NCBI RefSeq assembly: GCF_025460765.1
Contig: NZ_JAMWEG010000005.1
Span: forward strand, 186,001-250,000
Reading direction: 5' to 3'
DNA from: Micromonospora sp. MA102
Lineage (GTDB): Bacteria > Actinomycetota > Actinomycetes > Mycobacteriales > Micromonosporaceae
Length of the DNA stretch: 64,000 nt
Part shown: piece by piece, positions 8,607 to 16,520 of the stretch
How positions within the stretch are numbered: the stretch's first letter is position 1
Layout: every line of letters starts with the position of its first letter
The notes under the pieces: model-generated
The model's database searches: none
Told to the model about the DNA's origin: nothing
What the model saw: the letters and a program-made list of their open reading frames with translations, nothing else
Made by a program: the position numbers and the translations under genes

Positions 8607-8735
8607 ATGCCCGCCGAGACGCCGAACACCGTGACCGAGTACCGCGAGCAGGCGGTGGAGGGTGAACGGGGTGCGCTGGTGGCGGTCCTGTTGATGGTGA
8701 TCCTCGGGGTGGCCGGGATCTTCGCCGTCTCCTGA
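8607..8735 (+). CDS. Small single-pass membrane protein (42 aa)
   Basis: A 42-residue open frame with GAGGAGG nine bases before the ATG. The N-terminal half is polar and acidic (VTEYREQAVEGERGA). It is followed by one hydrophobic segment of about 17 residues, LVAVLLMVILGVAGIFA, ending two residues before the stop. The strong ribosome-binding site, clean codon usage and membrane-segment layout support a real gene. The function is unknown. It is divergent from the phospholipase D-family gene and converges on the pirin gene. Confidence 0.65.
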   Translation: MPAETPNTVTEYREQAVEGERGALVAVLLMVILGVAGIFAVS

Positions 8736-8786
8736 GACCGGCGACGGGCGCCCCGGTGGACCGGGACGCCCGTCGGACGGAGCGGG

Positions 8787-9773
8787 TCAGGGGCGGTCGC
8801 CCTCGCCGCCGCTGTGCGGCAGCCGCTCGGCCGGGATCACTCCGAGCCGGCCGGCCTGGTAGTCCTCGACCGCCTGGACCAGCTCGGCGCGGGTGTTCAT
8901 CACGAACGGGCCGTAGTGCGCCACCGGCTCGCGGATCGGCTGGCCGCCCATGATGTAGAGCTCCAGCGCCGGGGTGTTGGCGTCCTGCCGCGCGTCGGCG
9001 GTGACCCGCAGCGCGTCGCCCGGCCCGTGCACGGCGAGCTGGCCGAGGTGGACCGGCCGCCGGTCGGTGCCCACGGTGCCCCGGCCGGCCAGCACGTAGA
9101 CCAGCGCGTTGAAGTCGGGCCGCCAGGGCAGGTTCAGCTCGGCCCCGGGCTGGAGCGTCACGTGCGCGATGGTGATCGGGGTGTGGGTCGAGCCGGGGCC
9201 CTGGTGTCCGGCGATCTCGCCGGCGATCACCCGGATCAGCGCGCCGCCGTCGGGCGTGGTCAGCAGCGCCGACTCCTTGCCGCGGATGTCCTGGTAGCGC
9301 GGCGGGTTCATCTTCGCCACCCGGGGCAGGTTGACCCAGAGCTGGAGGCCGTGGAAGAGGCCGCCGCTCATCACCAGGTGCTCCGGCGGCGCCTCGATGT
9401 GCAGCAGGCCGCGACCCGCCGTCATCCACTGAGTGTCGCCGTCGGTGATGGTGCCGCCACCGCCCTGCGAGTCCTGGTGGTCCATGATCCCGTCGATCAT
9501 GTAGGTCACCGTCTCGAAGCCGCGGTGCGGGTGCCACGGGGTGCCCTTCGGCTCGCCCGGCGCGTAGTCGACCTCGCCCATCTGGTCGAGGTGGATGAAC
9601 GGGTCCAGCTCGGTCATCGGGACCCCGGCGAAGGCCCGACGGACCGGGAAGCCCTCGCCCTCGTAGCCGCTGGGCGCGGTGGTCAGCCGGCGGACCGGCC
9701 GGTAGGTGGTGGACTCGGCGAGCTCCGGCAGGCGGGGCAGGACGAGGACGTCGTCGACGGTGATCGCGGGCAT
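8787..9773 (-). CDS. Pirin family protein
   Basis: A 328-residue bicupin with the pirin signature. The metal-binding part includes WHPHRGFETVTYMIDG (about residues 78-93), DSQGGGGTITDGDTQWMTAG and GLLHIE, with metal-ligand His residues and a downstream Glu as in pirins. A second cupin carries AHVTLQPGAELNL. Pirins bind Fe(II) and may act as quercetin dioxygenases or redox-linked cofactors; the role here is open. ATG 9771-9773 follows TAAGGAG with seven-base spacing. The gene lies 11 bp downstream of a MarR regulator on the same strand, so the two are probably co-transcribed. Confidence 0.92.
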   Translation of the reverse strand: MPAITVDDVLVLPRLPELAESTTYRPVRRLTTAPSGYEGEGFPVRRAFAGVPMTELDPFIHLDQMGEVDYAPGEPKGTPWHPHRGFETVTYMIDGIMDHQDSQGGGGTITDGDTQWMTAGRGLLHIEAPPEHLVMSGGLFHGLQLWVNLPRVAKMNPPRYQDIRGKESALLTTPDGGALIRVIAGEIAGHQGPGSTHTPITIAHVTLQPGAELNLPWRPDFNALVYVLAGRGTVGTDRRPVHLGQLAVHGPGDALRVTADARQDANTPALELYIMGGQPIREPVAHYGPFVMNTRAELVQAVEDYQAGRLGVIPAERLPHSGGEGDRP

Positions 9774-9784
9774 CGCGGGTCTCC

Positions 9785-10273
9785 TTACTTGTCGGCCGGG
9801 GTGGACGACGCGTCGCGGTCGGCGCGGAGGCGCCGGCCGAGCCGCTCGAAGACCCGGGTGAGGCAGGCGACCTCGGCGTCGTCGAGGTCGTCGATCAGGT
9901 GGGTGCGCGCGGAGCGCCGGTGGTGCGGCGCCGCCTCGCGCAGGGTCAGCAGCCCGGCGGCGGTGAGCACCGCCTCGCTGCCGCGCCGGTCGTCCGGGCA
10001 CGACTCCCGGGCCACCAGGCCGCGCTTCTGCATGGAGGAGATCTGGTACGTCAGCCGGCTGGGCGAGAACACCAGGCGCCCGGCCAGCTCGCCCATCCGC
10101 AGCCGCTGCCCGGGCGCCTCGGAGAGCAGCACCAGCACGTGGTAGTCGGCGAAGCTCAGCTCGCTGTCGGCGCGCAGGTCCTCCTCAAGCTGGGTGAACA
10201 GCCGCTGGCTCGCCTCGATGTAGGCGCGCCAGCAGGCCAGCCGCTCGGGGTCCAGGCTCTCCGTCATGGCCAT
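9785..10273 (-). CDS. MarR-family transcriptional regulator
   Basis: This 162-residue winged-helix protein has LSFADYHVLVLLSEAPG (about residues 39-55), the recognition region RLRMGELAGRLVFSPSRLTY and the wing KRGLVARESCPDDRR. This is the MarR layout, and most members are repressors released by phenolics or oxidants. Start choice: two ATGs, at 10273 and 10267, with no Shine-Dalgarno before either. A TTTAAA-A-TTTAAA dyad lies 14 bp upstream. The likely arrangement is an autoregulated, possibly leaderless marR-pirin operon. Confidence 0.9.
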   Translation of the reverse strand: MAMTESLDPERLACWRAYIEASQRLFTQLEEDLRADSELSFADYHVLVLLSEAPGQRLRMGELAGRLVFSPSRLTYQISSMQKRGLVARESCPDDRRGSEAVLTAAGLLTLREAAPHHRRSARTHLIDDLDDAEVACLTRVFERLGRRLRADRDASSTPADK

Positions 10274-10286
10274 GACAGTAGCACTA

Positions 10287-10299
10287 TTTAAAATTTAAA
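10287..10299. promoter_or_regulatory. MarR-type operator overlapping promoter
   Basis: TTTAAA-A-TTTAAA is a 13-bp AT-only inverted repeat, exceptional in this GC-rich background. It is centred 20 bp upstream of the marR start codon. MarR proteins commonly bind such palindromes over their own promoter. Inference: it is the autoregulatory site controlling marR and pirin. Confidence 0.65.
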
Positions 10300-10393
10300 C
10301 AAGGTCTCCGTCGCCGTAGTGACCCGCGCGACAGTGATGTCGTACGGCGGTGATTTTCGAATCTGAACCACAGCGTCGGGCTAGGGTCGGGGG

Positions 10394-10978
10394 GTGGATG
10401 ATCTCGACGTGCAGGACTGGCGTGAACGGGTGGCGCGGCTCTACCTCTCCGACCTCGACCTGGCCGGCTTCCGGGCCGCCCGCGACGAGCTGTTCCGCAC
10501 CCACCCCAGCAGCCCCCTGCCGCCGGCCGACCGGCCCGGCTTCACCGGGCTGCGCTGGTTCCCACCCGACCCGGCGGCCGTGGTCGAGGCGCCCCTGCGC
10601 CCCGCCTCGGGCACCGAGAGCATCGACACCGGCGGGCCCGACGGGGTGGTGCGGTACCGGCGGGTCGCGGTCGCCGAGACGCCCTGGGGGCCGCTCACCC
10701 TGTGGTGGATCGAGGCGTACGGCGGCGGGCTGTTCCTCCCGGTGCGCGACGCCACCTGCGGGGCCGGGGCGTACGGCGGCGGGCGCTACCTCACCGACAC
10801 GGTGAAGGGGACCTTCGGGCGCGGCCTGACGGTGCTGCCCGGCAACCGCGTCCGGCTCGACGCCAACTACCTCTACAACCCGAGCTGCGCCTACGACGAC
10901 CGGTGGGCCTGCCCGCTGGCCCCGCCGGAGAACCGGGTCGACGTCCCGATCCGGGCCGGCGAGCGGTCGTACCACTGA
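10394..10978 (+). CDS. DUF1684 domain-containing protein
   Basis: A 194-residue protein matching the DUF1684 pattern: an N-terminal W-R-RL helix (about residues 8-35), GLRWFPPDP, YGGGLFLPVRDAT and YGGGRYL in the middle, and the strongly conserved end LDANYLYNPSCAYDDRW then CPLAPPENR. The function of the family is unknown; the Cys/Asn/Tyr-rich C-terminal motif may form an active site. It is divergent from marR by about 120 bp and ends in a strong hairpin terminator facing the general-stress-type gene. Confidence 0.9.
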   Translation: MDDLDVQDWRERVARLYLSDLDLAGFRAARDELFRTHPSSPLPPADRPGFTGLRWFPPDPAAVVEAPLRPASGTESIDTGGPDGVVRYRRVAVAETPWGPLTLWWIEAYGGGLFLPVRDATCGAGAYGGGRYLTDTVKGTFGRGLTVLPGNRVRLDANYLYNPSCAYDDRWACPLAPPENRVDVPIRAGERSYH

Positions 10979-10984
10979 CGGCCT

Positions 10985-11016
10985 GACGCCCCGGCGCGAC
11001 GGTGCGCCGGGGCGTC
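10985..11016. terminator. Bidirectional terminator hairpin
   Basis: Perfect 13-bp stem GACGCCCCGGCGC (10985-10997) and GCGCCGGGGCGTC (11004-11016) with a 6-nt loop. It lies between the convergent DUF1684 and general-stress-type genes. Confidence 0.75.
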
Positions 11017-11029
11017 GGGAACCGACCGG

Positions 11030-11617
11030 TCAGCGGGCGGTGGCGCCGGTCGGGGTCAAATGCATCCGGCCGAGCAGCTGCCGGGCCTGGTCGGCCAGCT
11101 CCGCGTCCACGGTGACCGCGTACTGGCTGGCCCGCAGCGAACTCGCCGAGGTGAAGTCGCGCTGACCCCCGGTCATGGCGTGGGCCACCGCGCCGAACAC
11201 GGCGCCCCAGATCGCGCCGATCACCAGGCCCACCACGATCACCGCGAGCCAGTTCCCCGCGGTGAAGATGCCGAAGAGCAACCCGATGAACAGGCCGAAC
11301 CAGGCGCCGGTGCCCGCGCCGACCAGGGCGGCCCGGCCCGTGGTCAACCGGCCCATCACGGTCTCGACCAGGGTGAGGTTCGTCCCCACGATCGCCGTGC
11401 GTTCCACCGGGAACCGGTTGTCGGCCAGATAGTCCACCACCCGCTGCGCGGACGGATAGTCCGGGTACGACCCGATCGTGACGGTCGGCGGGCCGGCCTG
11501 CGGCCCGTGCCCGTCCCCGCTGGGCGGCGACGGGCGGCCGCTCGGACCGGACGGGAGGTTGTCGCTGCCCGGCATACCGGGCCGCCAGGCCGCGGTCGGA
11601 CTCGAGGAACTGGTCAT
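11030..11617 (-). CDS. General stress protein (GspM-like fold plus membrane hairpin)
   Basis: A 195-residue protein. A Pro/Gly/Ser-rich N terminus is followed by VTIGSYPDYPSAQRVVDYLAD, typical of the actinobacterial general stress protein 17M-like domain. Next comes a Gly-rich hydrophobic hairpin (GAGTGAWFGLFIGLLFGIF, then VIVVGLVIGAIWGAVFGAV) and a C-terminal YAVTVDAELADQARQLL segment. ATG 11615-11617 is chosen because AGGAGG lies six bases before it. The role is probably stress-related membrane association; no enzymatic activity is known. GTTAC, 14 bp and GGGAAC upstream resemble a SigB-type promoter. Confidence 0.8.
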   Translation of the reverse strand: MTSSSSPTAAWRPGMPGSDNLPSGPSGRPSPPSGDGHGPQAGPPTVTIGSYPDYPSAQRVVDYLADNRFPVERTAIVGTNLTLVETVMGRLTTGRAALVGAGTGAWFGLFIGLLFGIFTAGNWLAVIVVGLVIGAIWGAVFGAVAHAMTGGQRDFTSASSLRASQYAVTVDAELADQARQLLGRMHLTPTGATAR

Positions 11618-11644
11618 GAGCATCCTCCTTCGTCAACCCGCCGC

Positions 11645-11669
11645 GTTCCCACCCGCGTCGGGCGGTAAC
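11645..11669 (-). promoter_or_regulatory. Candidate SigB/F-type promoter (weak match)
   Basis: On the minus strand, GTTAC (11665-11669), a 14-bp spacer, then GGGAAC (11645-11650). It has one mismatch to the GTTTN element seen elsewhere in the window. It would start transcription about 20 nt before the general-stress-type gene, leaving room for its AGGAGG. Confidence 0.45.
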
Positions 11670-11726
11670 GCGGCCGTCCGGACCGATGCCGGCGCATGGC
11701 GGCCGCCGGCTCGGGTAGCCAACCCC

Positions 11727-13553
11727 GTGCGGACCGGACGGATCAGCGAGCACGGTTTCCTCGCCGACGGGCACAGCGCCGCCCTGGTCGACCAGGCCGG
11801 CGCGGTCAACTGGTGGTGCCCGCCCCGCTTCGACGCGCCGTCGGTGTTCGGCCGTTTGCTCGACGACGCGGCCGGGCACTGGAGCATCCGTCCCGTGGGC
11901 GGGTTCACGAGCACACGGTCCTACCTGGACGACACGCTCGTGCTGCGTACCGTCTTCACCACCGCGACCGGGACGGCGGCCGTCACCGACGCGTTGGCGC
12001 TGGAGCCCGGCGCACGCGGGCACCGGATCGGGCTGCGGTCACCGCGGGTGCTCGCCCGCGTGGTCGAGGGGCTCACCGGCGAGGTGCCGATGCGCGTCGA
12101 CTACGCGCCGCGCTTCGAGTACGGCCGGGTCACCGCCTACCTCACCGACACCGACGGGGTGATCGCGGCGACCGGCGGCGCGGACCGGCTGGAGCTGCGC
12201 GCCAACGTGCCGTTGACCTGCGGCGAAGGTTCCGCGTCCGGGCGGTTCACCGCCCGCGCCGGCAGCACCCACCACTTCACCCTCGGGTACGCCCCGACCT
12301 ACCAGGGTGGCGCTCCGGCGCTGCCCGACGCCGACCAGGTGCTGGCCGACGCCATCGCCGGCTGGCGGTCCTGGGCCGCCCTGCACGACTACCACGGCGA
12401 CTACCACGACCTGGTCCGCCGCAGCGCCATGGTGGTGCAGGGGATGACCTACGGGCCCAGCGGGGCGGTGGTCGCGGCGGCCACCACCTCGATCCCGGAG
12501 GAGCTGGGCGGCGACCGCAACTACGACTACCGGTTCGTCTGGCTGCGCGACTGCAGCCTCACCCTTCAGGCGCTCTGGCTGGCCGCCTGCCCCGACGAGG
12601 CGGACCGGCAGTTCAGCTGGGTGGCCCGGGCCGTGGGCCGGACCGGCGACGAGCCGGTGCCGATCATGTACGGCGTCGAGGGCGAGCGGGACCTCACCGA
12701 GCACCCCCTCGACCACCTCGCCGGATACGCCGGCAGCCGGCCGGTCCTGGTCGGCAACGACGCCTGGCGGCAGCGGCAGAACGACGTGCTGGGCGAGGTC
12801 CTCGACGCGGCGTGGCTCATGCGGTACTACCTCGACCCGATGTCCGCCGAGGTGCGGCAGTTGCTGCACGCCCTCGCCGACCAGGCGGTGGGGGAGTGGC
12901 ACCGGCCCGACGCGGGGATGTGGGAGGCGCGCGACGGCGAGCGACACTATCTGTCGTCCAAGGTGCAGTGCTGGACCGCGCTGGACCGGGCCGTCCGGTT
13001 CGGAGCCCGCATCGGTGAACCCGCCGACGTGGCGCGCTGGGCGGCCGCCCGCGACGAGGTACGCGCCGTGGTGCTCCGCCGGGGCTGGAACGACCGGGTC
13101 GGCGCGTACACCGGCGCCTTCGACTCCGACGAGCTGGACGCCTCGGTGCTGATCATGCCGCTGGTCGGCTTCCTGCCCGCCCGGGACCCGCGGATGCGCG
13201 CCACGATCGACCTGCTGGAGCGCCGGCTGTCCCGCAACGGCCTGCTGCGCCGCTGGAACGACGACCCGGCGGGCTTCCTGATCTGCTCGTTCTGGCTGGC
13301 GGCCTGCCTGGCCGAGGCCGGCGAGCTGGACCGGGCGCGGCGGCTGTTCGCGCAGCTCGCCGCACAGGTCAACGACCTCGGCCTCCTTGCCGAGCAGATC
13401 AACGAGAACACCGGTGAGCAGCTGGGCAACTTCCCGCAGGCGTTCTCGCACATCGGCCTGATCAACGCCGCGGGCCGGATCACCGCGGCCGCCGGGCGGC
13501 GCGGCGGCCAGCCGGCCGCGCCGACCGTCCTCATGGAGGACCAGGGGGGCTGA
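11727..13553 (+). CDS. GH15-family glucoamylase/trehalase-like enzyme
   Basis: A 608-residue glycoside hydrolase family 15 protein. ISEHGFLADG opens the N-terminal beta-sandwich. The (alpha/alpha)6 catalytic domain has NYDYRFVWLRDCSLTLQAL (about residues 263-281), SSKVQCWTALDRA, and LAEQINENTGEQLGNFPQAFSH near the end. The closest actinobacterial enzymes of this layout hydrolyse trehalose, so an intracellular trehalase is likely but not proven. The GTG at 11727 is preferred over ATG 11616. The 36 codons between them use many A/T-ending triplets (ctt, cgt, caa, gat, gca, gta), unlike the rest of the gene, and ATG 11616 overlaps the divergent gene's own start codon. Confidence 0.85.
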   Translation: MRTGRISEHGFLADGHSAALVDQAGAVNWWCPPRFDAPSVFGRLLDDAAGHWSIRPVGGFTSTRSYLDDTLVLRTVFTTATGTAAVTDALALEPGARGHRIGLRSPRVLARVVEGLTGEVPMRVDYAPRFEYGRVTAYLTDTDGVIAATGGADRLELRANVPLTCGEGSASGRFTARAGSTHHFTLGYAPTYQGGAPALPDADQVLADAIAGWRSWAALHDYHGDYHDLVRRSAMVVQGMTYGPSGAVVAAATTSIPEELGGDRNYDYRFVWLRDCSLTLQALWLAACPDEADRQFSWVARAVGRTGDEPVPIMYGVEGERDLTEHPLDHLAGYAGSRPVLVGNDAWRQRQNDVLGEVLDAAWLMRYYLDPMSAEVRQLLHALADQAVGEWHRPDAGMWEARDGERHYLSSKVQCWTALDRAVRFGARIGEPADVARWAAARDEVRAVVLRRGWNDRVGAYTGAFDSDELDASVLIMPLVGFLPARDPRMRATIDLLERRLSRNGLLRRWNDDPAGFLICSFWLAACLAEAGELDRARRLFAQLAAQVNDLGLLAEQINENTGEQLGNFPQAFSHIGLINAAGRITAAAGRRGGQPAAPTVLMEDQGG

Positions 13554-13621
13554 GCCGGAGCGCCCGGGTCCGGTGCCGGCGCCACCGCGACAGCGGGACC
13601 GGCGGGGGGCAGGATCGGGGC

Positions 13622-14122
13622 ATGGAGCTGGTCATCATGGCCGACACGCACGTGCCGAAGCGGGCGCGGGACCTGCCCGCGCCGCTCTGGGCGGCGGTCG
13701 AGGCCGCCGACGTGGTGCTGCACGCCGGCGACTGGGTGGACGTGTCGCTGCTGGACGCCCTGGAAGCCCGGTCCCGCCGGCTGGTCGGGGTGTACGGCAA
13801 CAACGACGGACCGCCCCTGCGCGCCCGGCTGCCGGAGGTGGCCCGGGTCGAGCTAAACGGGCTGCGGGTCGCGGTAGTGCACGAGACCGGACCGAAGACC
13901 CGCCGGGAGGAGCGCTGCGCCGCCGCGTTCGGTGACTGCGACCTGCTGGTGTTCGGGCACTCCCACATCCCGTGGGACAGCGTGGCCCCGGGTGGCCTGC
14001 GGCTGCTCAACCCCGGCTCACCCACCGACCGGCGGGCCCAGCCGCACGCCACCTACCTGACGGCGCGGGTGGCGGCGGGGCGGCTCGACGGGGTCGAGCT
14101 GCACCGCCTGTCCCCGCGCTGA
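13622..14122 (+). CDS. YfcE/MJ0936-type metallophosphoesterase
   Basis: This 166-residue calcineurin-like phosphoesterase contains all five metal-binding blocks: MADTHVP (Asp8, His10), LHAGDWVD, GVYGNNDGP, VVHETG and FGHSHIPWD. Its size equals the YfcE family of single-domain phosphodiesterases, which use Mn2+ and act on small phosphodiester substrates. The physiological substrate is unknown. The gene follows the GH15 gene by 68 bp on the same strand and may share its transcript. It converges on the DUF3072 gene with one base between stops. Confidence 0.9.
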   Translation: MELVIMADTHVPKRARDLPAPLWAAVEAADVVLHAGDWVDVSLLDALEARSRRLVGVYGNNDGPPLRARLPEVARVELNGLRVAVVHETGPKTRREERCAAAFGDCDLLVFGHSHIPWDSVAPGGLRLLNPGSPTDRRAQPHATYLTARVAAGRLDGVELHRLSPR

Positions 14123-14123
14123 G

Positions 14124-14348
14124 TCACCGGCCGCGACCGGTCTCCGCCTGGAGCTCGTCGATCCGGCGGGACGCCTCGGCCTTGGTCAGCCCGTCCGGCA
14201 CCTCCTCGCCCGCCTCCCGGGCCAGGGTGTGCAGGTACGACTCCTGCGCCGCGGTCGGCGGCTCGTCGCCGGTGACCCAGTCGTCCGGGTCCTTCACGGC
14301 GGCGTCCGGGTTGACGTTGTCCTTGCTGCCGCTGCTGCGGTCGGCCAT
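14124..14348 (-). CDS. DUF3072 domain-containing protein
   Basis: A 74-residue hydrophilic protein. The C-terminal half carries the DUF3072 core: DEPPTAAQESYLHTLAREAG, then LTKAEASRRIDELQ. This short helical motif is widespread in actinobacteria, and its function is unknown. The N-terminal half is charged and probably disordered. GAGGAGAGGTGATCACCC precedes the ATG. A GGGTAG box lies upstream, but I see no GTTT element at the right distance. Confidence 0.88.
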   Translation of the reverse strand: MADRSSGSKDNVNPDAAVKDPDDWVTGDEPPTAAQESYLHTLAREAGEEVPDGLTKAEASRRIDELQAETGRGR

Positions 14349-14417
14349 GGGTGATCACCTCTCCTCGAACAGGTGTTCCACTACCCCCGTCGCGCGGTCT
14401 TCATGCCGGTCGCCCCC

Positions 14418-14423
14418 TACGAT
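14418..14423 (+). promoter_or_regulatory. -10 element of a leaderless promoter
   Basis: TACGAT (TANNNT consensus) ends six bases before the ATG at 14430, and there is no Shine-Dalgarno. Transcription would start at the A of ATG, as in typical actinobacterial leaderless genes. No convincing -35 was found. Confidence 0.6.
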
Positions 14424-14429
14424 CATTCG

Positions 14430-15398
14430 ATGACTGCGGACCGGGCGGGTGTGGTGGTGGTCGGCGCGGGCGTCGCCGGGGTGGCCTGCGCGGCCGAGCT
14501 GTCCCGCGCCGGCATCCCCGTCCGGATATGCGAACGGGCCCGGGTGACCGGCGGGCGGATGGCCAGCAAGCGCTTCGAGGGCCGCCCCGTCGACCTGGGC
14601 GCCGCCTACTTCACCGTCGACGACCCCGACTTCGCCGCCGTGGTCGAGGGGTGGCGGGCCGCCGGCCTGGCCCGGGAGTGGACCGACACGTTCGTCGCGT
14701 ACGGGCCGCGGGGGCGCGAGGAGGTGGCCGGCCCGGTGCGCTGGGCCGCCCCGCGCGGGCTCCGCTCGCTCGTGGAACACCTGGCCGGGGACCTGCCGGT
14801 GGCGCACAACCGGCTGGTCATGACCGTCGAGCCCGGTCCCCGCGTGGACGGGCGGGCCGCCGAGGCGGTCGTGCTGGCCATGCCGGGCCCGCAGGCCGCC
14901 CTGCTGCTCGACCCCGCGCTGGCGGCGGCCACCCGGGCGGTGGCGGCCCAGCGCTGGTCCTCCGCGCTGGCCGGGGTGCTGCGCTTCCCGGCCCGCCGCT
15001 GGCCGGACTTCCGGGGCGCGTTCGTCAACGACCACCCGGTGCTGAGTTCGGTCTGCGACGACGGGGACCGGCGCGGCGACGGCGCCCCGGTGCTGGTCGC
15101 GCACACCACCGCCGAGTTCGCCTCCGGGCACCTGCTCCAGCCCACCGCCGCCGGCCCCGCCATCGAGCAGGCCGTCCGCGACCTCCTCGGCCTGCCCGAG
15201 CCGGCCGAGCTGACCCACGTGCACCGCTGGACGTACGCCAAACCCGCCGCCGGCGGCGACGGCCCCTACCACCTGGACGACGACGGGATCGGCCTCGCCG
15301 GCGACGCCTTCGGGCGGCCGCGGGTGCAGGGCGCCTGGCGCTCCGGCCGGGACCTGGGCCGTGCCCTGGCCGCCCGGCTGCTCGCGGAACGTGGCTGA
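14430..15398 (+). CDS. Renalase-like NAD(P)/FAD-dependent oxidoreductase
   Basis: A 322-residue flavoprotein. The N-terminal FAD-binding beta-alpha-beta is VVVVGAGVAGVACAAELSRAG (about residues 7-27), followed by ICERARVTGGRMASKRF and VDLGAAYFTVDDPDF. These segments are typical of the renalase/amine-oxidase-like group. The C-terminal FAD-contact GIGLAGDAFGRPRVQGAW is present. Renalase-type enzymes oxidise isomeric dihydro-NAD(P)H; that activity is an inference here. The ATG at 14430 lacks a ribosome-binding site but is placed correctly behind a TACGAT -10. Confidence 0.85.
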   Translation: MTADRAGVVVVGAGVAGVACAAELSRAGIPVRICERARVTGGRMASKRFEGRPVDLGAAYFTVDDPDFAAVVEGWRAAGLAREWTDTFVAYGPRGREEVAGPVRWAAPRGLRSLVEHLAGDLPVAHNRLVMTVEPGPRVDGRAAEAVVLAMPGPQAALLLDPALAAATRAVAAQRWSSALAGVLRFPARRWPDFRGAFVNDHPVLSSVCDDGDRRGDGAPVLVAHTTAEFASGHLLQPTAAGPAIEQAVRDLLGLPEPAELTHVHRWTYAKPAAGGDGPYHLDDDGIGLAGDAFGRPRVQGAWRSGRDLGRALAARLLAERG

Positions 15399-15464
15399 CC
15401 GGTGCCACTGCGCGCAGGCGACCCGTCACCCACGGGTATCCTTCGGCGGGGAGGTGCAGGGGCA

Positions 15465-16520
15465 GTGAGCGGTGCCGGCGGTCGGCCGCGGGACGGCAGG
15501 GCCGGCGTCGACCGGTCGCCGTTCCCGGAGGACGGGCTGCGCCACGAGGCCCTGTTCTACACCGACGACCGGGACTACCACGCCGCCGTGCGCAGGTTCG
15601 TCGAAGCCGGACGGGCCGCCGGTGAACCGGTGCTGGTCGCCGTGCCCACCGATCGGCTGCGCCTGGTCCGGCCGCTGCTCGACCCGCTCGACGATGTCGA
15701 CCTGGCCGACATGGCGGTGCTGGGGCGCAACCCGGCGGCCATCATCGCGACCACGCTGGGTGACTTCGTCAACCGGTTCCCCGGCCGCCGGGTCCGCGTC
15801 GTGGGCGAATCGCTGTGGCCCGACCGGCGGCCGGCCACCCACCGGCACTGCGTCGAGCACGAAGCCATGATCAACCTGGGTCTCGCCGACCGGCCACTCA
15901 CCATGCGCTGCCTGTTCGACCGGTCCCGGCTGCCGGCGGCGACGCTCGCCGACATCGCCCGCACCCATCCCTGGCTGGTCAGCGGGGGAGTGGCCCGGCC
16001 CAGCGCCGGTTACCGGCCGCCCCGGGCGGTGCTGCGCCGCTTGGCCCGCCCGCTGCCCCCGCCACCCGACGGCGCGCACGCCGAGCCGGTCCGGCCGGAG
16101 GGCCTCGGGGCGCTGCGCGCGGCGGTGGCGGCCGTCGCCGAGGCCGCCGGGCTCACCGCGGAACGGATCGACGACCTGCGGATCGCCGTCACCGAGCTGG
16201 CCTCCAACGCGCTCACCCACGGCGCCGGGCCGGCCATCGCCCGGTGCTGGGCCGCCGCGGGCGACCTCGTCTGCGAGGTCAGCGGCCCGGGCGAGCTGGC
16301 CGACCCCCTGGCCGGCCGGATCCCGCCGCCGGTGACCGGCGTGCGCGGCCGGGGGCTGCTGCTGGTGCACCGGCTCTGCGACCTGGTGGACGTGCACGTC
16401 GCCGACGGGGTGACCACCGTGCGGCTGCACCTGGAGCTGCCGGCCGCCCGGCTGGTGCCGGCGCCCCGGTCAGCCCCGGACGCCGTCCAGGGCGGGTTCG
16501 TCCGCCCGGCCCCCCTCTGA
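15465..16520 (+). CDS. MEDS-HATPase anti-sigma-type sensor regulator
   Basis: A 351-residue two-domain protein. Residues about 25-190 form a MEDS domain: HEALFYTDDRDYHAAVRRFV, then EPVLVAVPTDRLRLV, and GESLWPDRR. Residues about 215-335 form a GHKL ATPase of the RsbW/SpoIIAB type (LRIAVTELASNALTHGAGP, GRGLLLVHRLCDLVDV). Such proteins are serine kinases or anti-sigma factors in partner-switching cascades, with the MEDS part acting as sensor. The GTG start is preceded by GGGGAGG. The target is unknown; the SigB/F-type sigma factor in this window is one possibility. The last 17 codons overlap the convergent antiporter gene. Confidence 0.88.
   Translation: MSGAGGRPRDGRAGVDRSPFPEDGLRHEALFYTDDRDYHAAVRRFVEAGRAAGEPVLVAVPTDRLRLVRPLLDPLDDVDLADMAVLGRNPAAIIATTLGDFVNRFPGRRVRVVGESLWPDRRPATHRHCVEHEAMINLGLADRPLTMRCLFDRSRLPAATLADIARTHPWLVSGGVARPSAGYRPPRAVLRRLARPLPPPPDGAHAEPVRPEGLGALRAAVAAVAEAAGLTAERIDDLRIAVTELASNALTHGAGPAIARCWAAAGDLVCEVSGPGELADPLAGRIPPPVTGVRGRGLLLVHRLCDLVDVHVADGVTTVRLHLELPAARLVPAPRSAPDAVQGGFVRPAPL

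Noticed and set aside
15434..15439. GGGTAT before the MEDS-HATPase gene, and another at 20931-20936 before the channel-like gene, as SigB-type -10 elements
   Set aside because: Neither has a GTTT-like element 14-16 bp upstream.
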